From the NCBI RefSeq assembly GCF_004138295.1, contig NZ_SCFM01000007.1, positions 124,001-188,000 on the forward strand: a stretch of 64,000 nt of DNA. Reading direction: 5' to 3'. The DNA comes from Ectobacillus funiculus. GTDB lineage: Bacteria > Bacillota > Bacilli > Bacillales > Bacillaceae_G. The notes beneath the pieces were generated by a model. The model had not been told where the DNA came from. It searched no databases and saw only the letters and a list, made by a program, of their open reading frames with translations. The stretch's first letter is position 1. Each line of letters opens with the position of its first letter. The translations under genes were made by a program, and so were the position numbers. Below, one piece after another: positions 1-7,711 of the stretch.

Positions 1-195
1 GATAGAGTAAATAACATAAAAAGTACCGATTTGATGGTCGTATACTGCGTTTCCTAATAATTCTCCCATCACTATAGAGGCAATAAAAGTAAAGGGCGTA
101 ATTTGATTAATGATTTTCTTTCCGACAAACTTAACGATTATAAACAGCAAAAAAAATCCGATAATAAGTTCAGTAGTTAAATACATGATTTTCAT
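1..195 (-). CDS. DUF421 (YetF-like) membrane protein, N-terminal part, cut by window edge
   Basis: The 65 codons visible read from an ATG at 195 to base 1 without a stop. The start has GGAG ten bases upstream. The peptide starts MKIMYLTTELIIGFFLLF, has a first membrane helix at about residues 6-24 and then FVGKKIINQITPFTFIASIVMGE-like text, which is the conserved opening of DUF421/YetF family proteins (KxxxxxTPFxFIxxIxxGxxxG). These are bacterial membrane proteins of poorly known role, with three N-terminal helices and a cytoplasmic C-terminal domain; the rest lies outside the window. The family call is from motif recognition; function is not known. Confidence 0.8.
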   Translation of the reverse strand, partial: MKIMYLTTELIIGFFLLFIIVKFVGKKIINQITPFTFIASIVMGELLGNAVYDHQIGTFYVIYSI

Positions 196-312
196 ATGAT
201 GAATACTCCAATCTAATCATATATCATGGTGACATTACCATTTATAACCAATTATTATGCATTATATATCTTTATTTGCATTATCGGTGGTATATATTGA
301 TGAGGAAGGTAT

Positions 313-579
313 TTGAGCTATTACTTTTCATTGATGCTACTTGGGATTGTTCTCACTGTTACTGGTTTTAGTTTCTTCTCTGCGTCTGTGACAAAATCCA
401 ATGGGAGAGGAAAGAAGAACATTTTTGCATATATATTGGATGTTGTTGGGGTTTTTCTTAATATATGGAGTATATCCTTTAGCTTATTGCTTGTAGGGAT
501 TAGCAGGAGTAAGTTTGGTTATCTATTCTTTTCTGGAAATGATAGATATTTTATAGAGAAAGTATACATTTTCAGCTAG
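313..579 (+). CDS. small hydrophobic protein of unknown function
   Basis: An 88-codon frame starts at TTG 313 with GAGGAAGG just upstream. It encodes two hydrophobic segments (about residues 4-24 and 41-63) separated by a basic loop with SNGRGKK, so it is probably a two-pass membrane protein. I do not recognise the family. The last seven or so codons and the TAG stop lie inside a copy of the 130-bp repeat (556-622), so the natural C-terminus has been replaced or trimmed by the element. It may be a weakly expressed or decaying gene; a real but uncertain call. Confidence 0.45.
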   Translation: MSYYFSLMLLGIVLTVTGFSFFSASVTKSNGRGKKNIFAYILDVVGVFLNIWSISFSLLLVGISRSKFGYLFFSGNDRYFIEKVYIFS

Positions 580-622
580 AAGCGAATTCGACGTATCGGG
601 AAATTTTAAAAACAAAGTGTAA
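556..622 (-). repeat. decayed copy of the 130-bp structured repeat
   Basis: Only the long-hairpin part is present: AGAAAGTATA, then TTCAGCTAGAAG, GAATTCGACGTA and GGGAAATTTTA can be aligned to the family. The terminator-like hairpin is missing. It overlaps the 3' end of the small membrane-protein gene and supplies its stop. Strand here and below is given as minus when the terminator-like hairpin would lie at the right end. Confidence 0.7.
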
Positions 623-635
623 AGGTAAGAAAAAA

Positions 636-653
636 CGCCCATGAAAGCGGGCG
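636..653 (-). terminator. terminator after yqzE
   Basis: Stem CGCCC/GGGCG with an 8-base loop, followed on the minus strand by TTTTTTC. It sits just past the yqzE stop at 655 and would end the comG-yqzE transcript. Confidence 0.7.
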
Positions 654-654
654 C

Positions 655-864
655 TTATGCATCCTTTTTCCTATTCTCCTGCTTCATCCGTAATTCCTTA
701 TACAGCAGTGCAAGACTAAGAGGCAAAATGCCAAACCATCTAACCAGAAAAGGATCCCTTACATTGCGGCGCTCTTCCCGCTTTTGCTTTCGCTCCTGCT
801 TTGGACTATCCATATACGACACAAATTGCTGCGTCACAAACTTTACATAATCGTTAGTCGACAT
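655..864 (-). CDS. yqzE: YqzE family protein
   Basis: The 69-residue product begins MSTNDYVKFVTQQFV and continues YMDSPKQERKQKREERR then RWFGILPLSLALLYK. This matches YqzE, a small protein encoded just after comGG in bacilli: an N-terminal helical stretch, a basic charged middle and a hydrophobic segment at about residues 43-57. In B. subtilis it lies with the comG operon; no function is established. The start ATG has GGTGG/GAG upstream. It is on the same strand as comG, 209 bp after comGG, with one repeat copy in the gap. That repeat could separate it from the comG transcript. Confidence 0.85.
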   Translation of the reverse strand: MSTNDYVKFVTQQFVSYMDSPKQERKQKREERRNVRDPFLVRWFGILPLSLALLYKELRMKQENRKKDA

Positions 865-969
865 ACTCTCACCACCTGTATGTTTCTAAATGGTTAGTAT
901 GCCCGCTCTCTTCATGTTTAATCACTACTGCTTGCTTTTTCATACTTTAATAAGGTATAAATCTCCGGA

Positions 970-1076
970 CAGGAGCGACCTTGACGTATCAGGAAATTTT
1001 AGGAATAAAATGCAAGTGCAACTACGCCTCTGTCTTCGCCGAAGGGCATTACTTGCCAATCAGTAAGTTTTCTTTA
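970..1076 (-). repeat. structured repeat copy between comGG and yqzE
   Basis: Nearly complete on the spacer and terminal-hairpin side: GGAAATTTTAGGAATA, GTGCAACTACGCCTCTGTC, then ACTTGC-CAATCA-GTAAGT followed by TTTCTTTA. The terminal stem differs from the usual CTCGCC/GGCGAG but still pairs, with one G.T on this strand. The first AAs of the element form the TAA stop of comGG. Confidence 0.85.
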
Positions 1077-1445
1077 CCGCTCCTCCATCCAATTTGTTAT
1101 CTGTTTGTTGTTCTTGTTATAGAGAAAACTGGCTGTATATGCTCTTCCCTCCTTCGTTACGCAATGAATCGAAACTTGCAGCAAACCTGATGAAGAAAAG
1201 GACTGCGCCAGACGTGCCGTTCCTTCCTCGTACTCATAGGCAGTTGGGATGCCGCTTGTCTGCACATCGCGCTGGAATTCCCGGATTGCATTTGTCATTA
1301 TATTCTCCAGTAGAAAAAACTGCTCCGTCTCATGATAGAACCGCTTTTCTAGTAGAAGCAGATTTACCTGATGAAGAAACAACGCAAGAAATAAAAAGGT
1401 AAAGATAAGAACAGCCGGCATAGTTGCTCCTCGTTCATTCCGCAT
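1074..1445 (-). CDS. comGG: competence pseudopilin assembly protein ComGG
   Basis: Seventh gene of the comG operon, starting immediately after comGF. The 123-residue product opens MRNERGATMPAVLIFTFLFLALF, a basic leader followed by a membrane helix at about residues 9-27, as expected for ComGG, a minor component of the competence pseudopilus that lacks the classic prepilin signal. Position as the last comG gene gives most of the support, since ComGG sequences diverge fast. The TAA stop is the first triplet of an adjacent structured repeat, so the C-terminus (NWMEER) may differ from relatives without the insertion. Confidence 0.85.
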   Translation of the reverse strand: MRNERGATMPAVLIFTFLFLALFLHQVNLLLLEKRFYHETEQFFLLENIMTNAIREFQRDVQTSGIPTAYEYEEGTARLAQSFSSSGLLQVSIHCVTKEGRAYTASFLYNKNNKQITNWMEER

Positions 1446-1892
1446 CTATGTTTCCTCCAACACGGACAAACGGGTTAAAATCCCTTTATGTATATTTCCA
1501 TCTAGATCTTGTATATGGATCACAAGCTTGTTTGAGGATTGCTTGTAAAACACAGTCTTTACATTTTGTAATAAAATTTCGTTTCCACTGCCATTTACCT
1601 TTCGAATTAACTGTGCCCCGACCAGCGTATAAGTAACGAGAAGCCCGCTCGGATCCCTCATCATTAGTTTTTTATCAATAAACTGCACCGTTCCCGCCTC
1701 CCGATATTCCATTTGTGCTTGCTGCATAAAAATAATCCATTCAAATTCATTAAAGCTTCCTTGCTTAGGCAATCCAAAAAACAAAGGCTGCAGCCGCGGT
1801 GTGACCAGAAGCAGCGTTGACAGCAAACATATACAAAACATCACTTCAAGCAACGTGAAGCCATGTTCTCCGAGCGTGTTATTTCGCAACAT
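1446..1892 (-). CDS. comGF: competence pseudopilin-like protein ComGF
   Basis: I start it at ATG 1892 (MLRNNTLGEHGFTLLEVMFC), because this places a short polar leader before the type IV prepilin signal G-FTLLE, cleaved after Gly by ComC. A longer frame opens upstream inside comGE but has no purpose. 148 residues; helix at about 15-33. It overlaps comGE by 14 bases and abuts comGG, so translation is coupled. ComGF is one of the minor pseudopilins needed for DNA binding and uptake in competent cells. Confidence 0.85.
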   Translation of the reverse strand: MLRNNTLGEHGFTLLEVMFCICLLSTLLLVTPRLQPLFFGLPKQGSFNEFEWIIFMQQAQMEYREAGTVQFIDKKLMMRDPSGLLVTYTLVGAQLIRKVNGSGNEILLQNVKTVFYKQSSNKLVIHIQDLDGNIHKGILTRLSVLEET

Positions 1893-2208
1893 AGCAACAC
1901 TTGCTTTGCTGCTTATTGCGGGTATCCTTCCAAATTGCGCATACGCTGTAAGCATCCCCAACTTCGTTCCACATAGCTGTATACTGCGTACCCTTTATAT
2001 TTTGAAGTGCCGAAGCCGGCGGATGTGCATCAAATTGGTACGATACAATCTGTTCGCGCAAAAATATATGCGCAGCCTGAGCCAAGCGGATGTTTTTTCT
2101 GTCTTGTATGACGATAATGCTATGCGGCAGCAAAAATGCAGCAATCATCAGCAAAACAGCAAGTGATATGAGCATTTCCAGCATAAGATACCCTCCTTCA
2201 CTCCTCAT
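1879..2208 (-). CDS. comGE: competence pseudopilin-like protein ComGE
   Basis: 109 residues starting MRSEGGYLMLEMLISLAVLL. The Gly-Gly before YLMLE followed by a 20-residue hydrophobic helix is a prepilin processing site with the required Glu at position +5. A second ATG eight codons later has a better ribosome site, but using it would remove the cleavage signal, so the first ATG is preferred. It overlaps comGD and comGF by 11 and 14 bases. Identity rests on the signal and on operon order. Confidence 0.85.
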   Translation of the reverse strand: MRSEGGYLMLEMLISLAVLLMIAAFLLPHSIIVIQDRKNIRLAQAAHIFLREQIVSYQFDAHPPASALQNIKGTQYTAMWNEVGDAYSVCAIWKDTRNKQQSKCCYVAK

Positions 2209-2650
2209 GATAATACATCCTCCCTCTTCCTAGCTGAAACACAACGCGATATGTAACCTCTTGATGCTGAACATACATCGATCCCGCCTTGTTAATATTG
2301 CCGTCTTGACCATAGATAAGCGGATTAGGCATCGTATGGATATCAATTGATATTGCAGGATCATAGCTTCTCGACAGTACAATACCAACCTCCCCTGACT
2401 TTGTAATGACATATTTATGGTCTGTCGTATACATACGTAAGCTATAGCGGCTATTATTACTAATCGCAGCCTGCTGCATAAACGCAATATCCTGACGAAA
2501 CTGTTCTACAAACTGCTCTGCTTTCCGGCTAGCGGAAAGCGGGAGCAAGGTAACGGAGGAAATCGAGATGAGGATCAATGTGATGAGCAAAACAAGCAAG
2601 GTTTCTAGAAAGGTAAAACCATTCTCCCCCCTTACAGTCTGTTGATTCAT
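2198..2650 (-). CDS. comGD: competence pseudopilin-like protein ComGD
   Basis: 150 residues, opening MNQQTVRGENGFTFLETLLVLLITL: polar leader, Gly cleavage site, Phe at +1, Glu at +5 and a membrane helix. This is the ComGD prepilin pattern. It overlaps comGC by four bases (ATGA), the usual coupled arrangement in this operon. It is predicted to be processed by the ComC peptidase and to enter the competence pseudopilus. Confidence 0.88.
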   Translation of the reverse strand: MNQQTVRGENGFTFLETLLVLLITLILISISSVTLLPLSASRKAEQFVEQFRQDIAFMQQAAISNNSRYSLRMYTTDHKYVITKSGEVGIVLSRSYDPAISIDIHTMPNPLIYGQDGNINKAGSMYVQHQEVTYRVVFQLGRGRMYYHEE

Positions 2651-2943
2651 TGTACGTTAACCGAACCATCGTTTGCGGAAATCTGAATGATCTTTCCATT
2701 TGGGCATGTTTTTGAAGTAATGTATCCAGCTGTTTCTAATTCTTCCATAGTCGGTATTTTGTCATGCTCCAACTTATATGCCTGCACCTGTGCAGACACT
2801 GCCCGAAGCAACGCATCACAGCCTTTTCCTTCCACCATCTTTCGTTGATTAACAATGTTGGGCACAATCAATAGCAATAAAACAGAAATAATAAACATCA
2901 CCAATAACATTTCAAGTAAGGTAAAGCCGTTTTCATTTTTCAT
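2647..2943 (-). CDS. comGC: major competence pseudopilin ComGC
   Basis: 98 residues with the strongest prepilin signature of the set: MKNENGFTLLEMLLVMFII, cleavage after Gly6, Glu at +5. The globular part contains Cys42 and Cys79 (GKGCDALL and SKTCPNGK), matching the pair that forms the conserved intramolecular disulfide of ComGC. ComGC is the main subunit of the competence pseudopilus, which pulls DNA through the wall. It follows comGB by 13 bases with GGAGG-type ribosome site. Confidence 0.93.
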   Translation of the reverse strand: MKNENGFTLLEMLLVMFIISVLLLLIVPNIVNQRKMVEGKGCDALLRAVSAQVQAYKLEHDKIPTMEELETAGYITSKTCPNGKIIQISANDGSVNVQ

Positions 2944-2956
2944 ATAAATTCTCCTC

Positions 2957-4003
2957 CTACATAGAACTCATCGTTTGAAACATAGGGAGTAAAATAGCTA
3001 AATACATCAAGACAACAATCAGGCCGATCACAGAAAATAACAGAGGCTGCATGATTAATACAAGCTTACTGACACGCGCTTCTAATTTCTCCACAACCAT
3101 TTCGCTATAATCTGCCAGCTCGTTTGCCAAAGCTCCTTCCACCTGCCCATGCGTCACTACATAGGACAGCTCTCTCTCGTAGTACGGGCGCTCCTGTAAA
3201 ATATGCTCAAGTGTATCACCTCCAACAAGCAAACGCTTCATAGCAGTAGCCTCACTTTGAAAGAATGGCTGATGACGCTGCTGCTCCATTAGTAAAAATG
3301 CCTCCAATACAGACAATCCACCTTGCAGCAAACTGCTCATTTGTACAGCAAAATAATGAGAGTTTAACGATAAACAAAAGGATTTGAGAATCGGGATCGA
3401 GAGAAGATAGTTCATTTTCGTGACCGGGTTCAGCTTTCGAAAGTACGTATAGTACAACACAATAGCGATTCCAACGAGGGAAAGGACAATTCCAAACATA
3501 TAAGGGAGCAAGCGGATAAACAGTAAAATGGTATCCACCATCATAGAGGATTGAGAAGCGACAGAGCCATGAAGGCTTGCGAACTGAGGCAATAGCACGG
3601 TATTAAATAAGATAAGCATCCCGATTAAAAAGGAGAGTAAAAAGATGGGATAACGCAGCGTTTGCAGCAGCTTTCGATAATGCCTTTCCTTACGCTCTAG
3701 AAATATACTTCCTTGCCTTAAAGCAAAGGCAATATCGCCGTGCTGCTCTGCATAAAACAAATAGGCCAGCATATCACGATGGAATCTAAGGTCTGTAAAT
3801 ACACTGTACAAACTGCCGCCATTTTTCAGCTGCTCAACGGCTCGATGGAGCTGCTGTTGTTTTTCCTTTGTCGCATATAATTGAAGAAACTCGAGTGCAT
3901 GCCAAAGCGAGTAGCCCTTTTCAAGCAAATTGCCCAGATGACGAAGCAACGTGACCTGCTCCCGCAACGTCCAACTTGTCATATTTCGCTTATACAAGAA
4001 CAT
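2957..4003 (-). CDS. comGB: competence pseudopilus inner-membrane platform protein ComGB
   Basis: A GspF/PilC-type polytopic platform protein. Two T2SSF domains are visible: roughly residues 15-135 (LGNLLEKGYSLWHALEFLQ) and 210-330 (SLLQGGLSVLEAFLLMEQQ), with membrane helices near 120-145, 170-195 and 318-342. I place the start at ATG 4003, where GGAG lies six bases upstream; an earlier ATG at 4030 and a later one at 3982 are alternatives. The first overlaps comGA by 14 bases. It works with ComGA to assemble the pseudopilus. 348 residues, close to family length. Confidence 0.9.
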   Translation of the reverse strand: MFLYKRNMTSWTLREQVTLLRHLGNLLEKGYSLWHALEFLQLYATKEKQQQLHRAVEQLKNGGSLYSVFTDLRFHRDMLAYLFYAEQHGDIAFALRQGSIFLERKERHYRKLLQTLRYPIFLLSFLIGMLILFNTVLLPQFASLHGSVASQSSMMVDTILLFIRLLPYMFGIVLSLVGIAIVLYYTYFRKLNPVTKMNYLLSIPILKSFCLSLNSHYFAVQMSSLLQGGLSVLEAFLLMEQQRHQPFFQSEATAMKRLLVGGDTLEHILQERPYYERELSYVVTHGQVEGALANELADYSEMVVEKLEARVSKLVLIMQPLLFSVIGLIVVLMYLAILLPMFQTMSSM

Positions 4004-5036
4004 CCTCTTCTCCGATAAATCCGAGCGCATATCCTTTGTTCATCGCTTGCCGAAGCGTTGTGTAGTAATACGAAGCTGCTTCGCCCCTTGTCTCTCGAAT
4101 GACTTCCTGCAAAGCTTGTCCATACAAAAGCTCATATACGCTAAGGCGCCGAAGACGACGCAGCTTTTTGCAAAGCGGTAAGCATTTTCCTTGGCAAAAC
4201 GGACATTTCATTTCGACAAGCCTTTGCGCGGCAACCGCAAGCAGTGACTGTTCAATCTCTTCTAGAGTAATTCCATAATCAAGCAATCGCAGCACAGCTC
4301 CCTTTGCATCCTTTGTGTGAAGCGTTGTTAACACAAGATGGCCCGTTAAACTGGCACGAACTGCCACCTTTGCTGTTTGTGCATCACGAATTTCTCCTAC
4401 CAAAATAATGTCAGGATCATGACGTAGCACGGCCTTTAACCCCGTTTCATACGTAATACCGGCGCGTTCGTTAATTTGAATTTGCAGCAAACCGTCATTG
4501 CGCTTTTCAATCGGATCCTCCAGCGTAACAATGCTCCGATTAAATGATGTTTTCGCTGTCTCTAGCAACGAATACATCGTGGTCGTTTTTCCTGAACCTG
4601 TTGGGCCTGTAAAAACAATAAGACCATGAGAATGATAAAGGAAGGAAAGCAGCGTTTTAGCGGAACTCGGGAAGAGGGACAATTCGGAAAGGGGCTGTAC
4701 AGATGTTTGTAAATGAATTCGAATGACAAGACTTTCATTTTGAATGGTGGGCAAGGTTGACATACGCAAATGCATATCACCAAACTTCATTTGCAGTTCA
4801 AGTGAACCGTTTTGAGGCTTTCTTCTCTCACCAATATCCATTGCCGCCAAAAACTTAAAATGAGAAATCACTCGTTCACAAAAACCCTTAGAAATTCTAT
4901 ACTTTGTAACCAAATCCTTATCGACTCGCATCCGAAGTTCTGCTCCTTCTCTTGTTGGGACGAGATGAATATCCGATGCTTTTAGCTCATAGGCCTCCCT
5001 TAAAATTTTATCTGCAAATTGTTCTACACTTTGCAT
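3990..5036 (-). CDS. comGA: competence traffic ATPase ComGA
   Basis: First gene of comG. A GspE/PilB-type secretion ATPase: N-terminal domain to about residue 125, Walker A GPTGSGKTT at 144-152, Asp box TLEDPIE near 171, Walker B DIILVGEIRD near 209-218, His box near 237. A CPFCQGKCLPLC motif (Cys 278, 281, 285, 289) marks a metal-binding insert common in this family. Start chosen at ATG 5036, where GGAGGTGG is five bases upstream; an in-frame ATG 30 bases earlier lacks this. In competent cells it powers pseudopilus assembly at the cytoplasmic face. I looked for a ComK box upstream and saw only imperfect AAAA/TTTT pairs. Confidence 0.95.
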   Translation of the reverse strand: MQSVEQFADKILREAYELKASDIHLVPTREGAELRMRVDKDLVTKYRISKGFCERVISHFKFLAAMDIGERRKPQNGSLELQMKFGDMHLRMSTLPTIQNESLVIRIHLQTSVQPLSELSLFPSSAKTLLSFLYHSHGLIVFTGPTGSGKTTTMYSLLETAKTSFNRSIVTLEDPIEKRNDGLLQIQINERAGITYETGLKAVLRHDPDIILVGEIRDAQTAKVAVRASLTGHLVLTTLHTKDAKGAVLRLLDYGITLEEIEQSLLAVAAQRLVEMKCPFCQGKCLPLCKKLRRLRRLSVYELLYGQALQEVIRETRGEAASYYYTTLRQAMNKGYALGFIGEEDVLV

Positions 5037-5259
5037 ACCTACCACCTCCTCTCTTTTATATACCATAGAAGAGGCGGAAAGAAAAATGGCGATTTACGTC
5101 TTTTCCTTCTGCTAATTTCGCCTTTTCCCTTTCACATTTCGGACATATTCTAAGAGGAATATGAACAATTCATGAATAGTACTGCCATTCTGTTATTATG
5201 CAACATTGCCTATATTATAATGTTACTATCTTCCAATACAAGTAAAGGTGGCGACTAAA

Positions 5260-5958
5260 ATGGAACAGGCATTAAAGATTACGAGCGTATTAGCAGATCC
5301 AACGAGATACTATATTTATCAATATATTTCTGAAAAACACAATCAGGTAACAGTGCAGGAGATTGCAGATAAATTCAGTATTCATCCTAACGTAGCCCGT
5401 CTCCATTTAACAAAGCTCGAAGACGTAAATATGCTTATTTCCGAAACACAAAAAACAGGCAAGGGCGGCAGACCGGGCCGTTTATACCGCCTCTCAGACG
5501 ATGTTATTCAGCTGCAATTTCCGTTTCGTGACTATAAGATCCTATCTCAGATTGCCCTTGACGCATTGCTTCGCCTAGGCAGCATCGGTGAGCAGGCTCT
5601 CTTAGAAACAGGAAAACAGTTTGGTCGCGACTTGATGATGCGTCACGTAAAGCCGCTTGGCATTTCCGCCGAAGAGATCTCAAAACAGGATAAAGTCAAG
5701 ATTGCCAAGGAAGCACTAACAGCAGCTGGGCTATCTCCTCAATTTGAATTAAGTAAAGATGAAACGAAGGTATTTTATCAAGTCCATAATTGTCCATTTA
5801 AGGAAATGCTGACAGAGCACCCACAGGTGATTTGCAATATGCACAATGCAATGATGCAAAGCATCTTTCAAGTTTTATTTTCGACTGTAGAGCTCATTCG
5901 GACAGAAAGTATGCTTACAGACTGCAACTCCTGCAATTATAAGGCTCATATTAGTTGA
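5260..5958 (+). CDS. COG2345-type winged-helix regulator with C-terminal cysteines
   Basis: 232 residues from ATG 5260 (AAGGTGG eight bases upstream; a GTG four codons earlier is less likely). Residues 1-80 form an ArsR/DeoR-like winged helix (ITSVLADPTRYYIYQYI, then HPNVARLHLTKLED). A GRPGRLYRLSD wing follows. The C-terminal half holds NCPF, VICNMH and DCNSCNY, the Cys spacing seen in COG2345 proteins, of which SufR from cyanobacteria binds an iron-sulphur cluster. Metal or cluster binding here is inferred. It is divergent from comGA (224 bp between starts). Whether it acts on comG is unknown. Confidence 0.75.
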   Translation: MEQALKITSVLADPTRYYIYQYISEKHNQVTVQEIADKFSIHPNVARLHLTKLEDVNMLISETQKTGKGGRPGRLYRLSDDVIQLQFPFRDYKILSQIALDALLRLGSIGEQALLETGKQFGRDLMMRHVKPLGISAEEISKQDKVKIAKEALTAAGLSPQFELSKDETKVFYQVHNCPFKEMLTEHPQVICNMHNAMMQSIFQVLFSTVELIRTESMLTDCNSCNYKAHIS

Positions 5959-6079
5959 TAAGAGAAGTGGAATAGGAGACAAGCTCTCAGAACCATAAGG
6001 TCGTTTTGCCCCCTGGTTCCGAGGTCTTTCCTCTACATCGGATAGACTGATGAAACTGCCCAAGTCCTTTTTCTATATT

Positions 6080-6207
6080 CAAGAAAACTTGCTGATTGAC
6101 GAGCCCTGCCCCCCAGGCGAAGGCAGAGGCGTAGTGGCCTGTACTCCTAAAATTTCCGCCTACGTCGAATTTGCTTCTAGCTGGAAATTTATCCTTTCTT
6201 ACAGTGG
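6080..6207 (+). repeat. structured repeat copy, somewhat diverged
   Basis: Full-length unit: AAGAAAACTTGCTGATTGACGAG, then GGCGAAGGCAGAGGCGTAG, CCTAAAATTTCCGCCTACGTCGAA (read in parts), and CTAGCTGGAAATTTATCCTTTCTTACAGT. The terminal stem is weakened here (two non-pairing positions), unlike most copies. It fills most of the 5958-6285 gap. Confidence 0.85.
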
Positions 6208-6284
6208 GACAAACAAATGATTTCTATATGTATTTTTGGAAACAATCAAGCCACAGCTCTTTTTCAACAAAACTCTTGTAAATG

Positions 6285-6314
6285 TTTACAATTCTGAGAA
6301 CAGTCCTTTATAAT
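6285..6314 (+). promoter_or_regulatory. sigma-A-type promoter of yqgY
   Basis: TTTACA at 6285-6290 and TATAAT at 6309-6314 with an 18-base spacer, 41 bases before the yqgY start. Confidence 0.65.
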
Positions 6315-6354
6315 GAAGATGGAGACACAAATTGTCCGAAGGGGAGGGATACGA

Positions 6355-6597
6355 ATGGATCGTATGTTTCGCGTTTTAGGCTTTTGGACAGGAATTTTCG
6401 CTGTCATGTTTTATCTAGGTGATATGCCGCAAACAGCGCTACTGTTCTTTGGTCAAACTGGGTTCTTCGTCCTTTTAGGTTATTTGAAATTGTCGGAACG
6501 CATGTATATGTATGTTTTTGGTGCATATTTAGCAGTGTTCTTCATCGGCTTTACATACTACACAACGTTTCTGCTCGTTCCAAGCGTAGGTCATTAG
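6355..6597 (+). CDS. yqgY: DUF2626 membrane protein YqgY
   Basis: 80 residues from ATG 6355, which has GGGAGGG six bases upstream; an in-frame ATG at 6313 lies at the promoter and is rejected. The sequence MDRMFRVLGFWTGIFAVMFYLGDM with three hydrophobic segments (about 7-23, 30-46, 50-72) and an SERMYMYVFGAYLAVFF stretch matches the DUF2626 family, B. subtilis YqgY. These are small three-helix membrane proteins with no assigned role. In B. subtilis yqgY also lies near comGA, so position supports the call. Confidence 0.85.
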   Translation: MDRMFRVLGFWTGIFAVMFYLGDMPQTALLFFGQTGFFVLLGYLKLSERMYMYVFGAYLAVFFIGFTYYTTFLLVPSVGH

Positions 6598-6601
6598 AAA
6601 A

Positions 6602-6738
6602 GCTGGGGTTCCCTAGTTAGCCCAGACAGGCAAAAACCCACGCAAAAGAACGCGAGGGCTCAGTTCTGGAGTGGGCTAACACCCCGAAAAGTTATCCTTA
6701 AAGTATAGCAAAACGGCGGTTCCTCTGGGTCGCCTCTT
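6602..6738 (+). ncRNA. candidate structured RNA with intrinsic terminator, downstream of yqgY
   Basis: The sequence folds into a branched form: P1 GGGGT (6605-6609) with ACCCC (6681-6685); P2 GTTAGCCCA (6616-6624) with TGGGCTAAC (6672-6680), nine perfect pairs; P3 CCCACGC (6637-6643) with GCGAGGG (6652-6658) around AAAAGAAC. A GGCG...CGCC hairpin and TCTTTTTTC follow at 6715-6743. It could be an elaborate yqgY 3' end, a small RNA, or a regulatory RNA of unknown class. I compared it mentally with SAM, c-di-GMP-I, TPP, FMN, glycine and T-box cores and saw no match. Confidence 0.45.
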
Positions 6739-6759
6739 TTTTCGTTTTCAGAAAATAGA

Positions 6760-6816
6760 AATTTTTAGCGGAAAGACCATTCGACACAGCGAGAAGTTGT
6801 AGGAATAAAGCGCAAG
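6760..6816 (-). repeat. remnant of the structured repeat
   Basis: Only a loose match remains: AATTTTTAGCGGAAAG, CATTCGACACAGCGAGAA, TGTAGGAATAAAGCGCAA. It looks like an old copy of the long-hairpin half. Nothing else is seen between it and the next gene. Confidence 0.45.
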
Positions 6817-6913
6817 CTCGTAGATGCAAAGCTTGTCCGTTTCATCTGCCCTGTGTATGTTATATCATTATATGGCTGCGGGTACGCGCTAAAGAGGACA
6901 TACTCCGTCCCCC

Positions 6914-7132
6914 TTAGATATATCCATTTCGTTCACACCAATCATGAAATTCTTTAAAATCAACGTCCACAAGCACTAAGTCTTGCAGCTCTACGTCCAC
7001 ATAAAGTTCTCCACCGATGATGAGGGTATATTCCGTTCCGCTCCCTGCGAAATTCCGTTTCACCATTCCAAGCTGATCCCGATGTGGACCATTTTTCATA
7101 TAGGCCTTTTGCCCTGTAATGTCAAAATCCAA
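6914..7132 (-). CDS. small protein of unknown function
   Basis: I start this 72-residue frame at TTG 7132, which has AGAGGTG six bases upstream; an upstream ATG at 7159 has no ribosome site. The product LDFDITGQKAYMKNGPHRDQ... is mostly beta-strand-like and acidic at its C-terminus (DLVLVDVDFKEFHDWCERNG). No signal peptide or membrane segment. I do not recognise a family. It is divergent from the next gene at 7364. Confidence 0.6.
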   Translation of the reverse strand: MDFDITGQKAYMKNGPHRDQLGMVKRNFAGSGTEYTLIIGGELYVDVELQDLVLVDVDFKEFHDWCERNGYI

Positions 7133-7363
7133 GCAATTCACCTCTTTTTCTTGTTCCATTTCTGTATGTATATGATGAAGTTTGAAAAATAGTCCCTTTC
7201 CTTCGTTGCACAATCTTAAAATTTATTACAATACCTTTACGATATTTCAATCTAATAAAAAGGACCTAAAAACCAGGCACAATTCCTTGAGTATTATCGC
7301 AAGGGACCTTACAATAAAGAAAGAACCAAGGTTCTAGAAAAAACTTCAAAAAGAGGGATTATT

Positions 7364-7681
7364 ATGAAAAACCTGACGATTATGCAAATTGTACAGGCGT
7401 TGAAATCTTTCGGCTTTGAGGATGTTGAGTATTGCAAAAAAACAAAACAATTCACCTTCCATAATAACTCAGACATTATGAATAACTATGTGACGATTGT
7501 ATACAGCAAAGCTTTTAAAAAATTCAATGTCTGCATGCATCCGATTGAAACCTCTAATGTTGTGGAATTGAAAGAGGTAGCAAGGCGATTGGAGATGTGT
7601 ACATTACTTGTGGAAAGACTTAACCAGATTCTCAGCAAGCAGCTACAAATAGAAACAAAAAAACTCGTTATGCATCTATAA
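7364..7681 (+). CDS. protein of unknown function
   Basis: 105 residues from an ATG with AGAGGG seven bases upstream. The product begins MKNLTIMQIVQALKSFGFED and has a predicted helix, a short beta part (FTFHNNSDIMNNYVTIVYSK) and a C-terminal helix rich in Leu and Lys. Soluble, basic. No family recognised. The gene has its own tight terminator overlapping its last codons, which argues it is a real transcription unit. Confidence 0.65.
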   Translation: MKNLTIMQIVQALKSFGFEDVEYCKKTKQFTFHNNSDIMNNYVTIVYSKAFKKFNVCMHPIETSNVVELKEVARRLEMCTLLVERLNQILSKQLQIETKKLVMHL

Positions 7682-7691
7682 CGAGTTTTTT
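7660..7691 (+). terminator. terminator overlapping the 3' end of the 7364 gene
   Basis: AAAACTCGTTAT / ATAACGAGTTTT with a short loop, followed by TTTTTG. The stop codon lies in the stem. Confidence 0.8.
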
Positions 7692-7711
7692 GTTTCTAAA
7701 TATCGAACACT

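Noticed and set aside
3951-4181. Antisense open frames inside comGA/comGB and similar shadows in metH, yitJ and pst genes
   Set aside because: They mirror strong conserved genes on the other strand and have no start signals.
5040-5245. ComK box before comGA
   Set aside because: Only imperfect AAAA/TTTT pairs at poor spacing are visible, so I do not annotate one.
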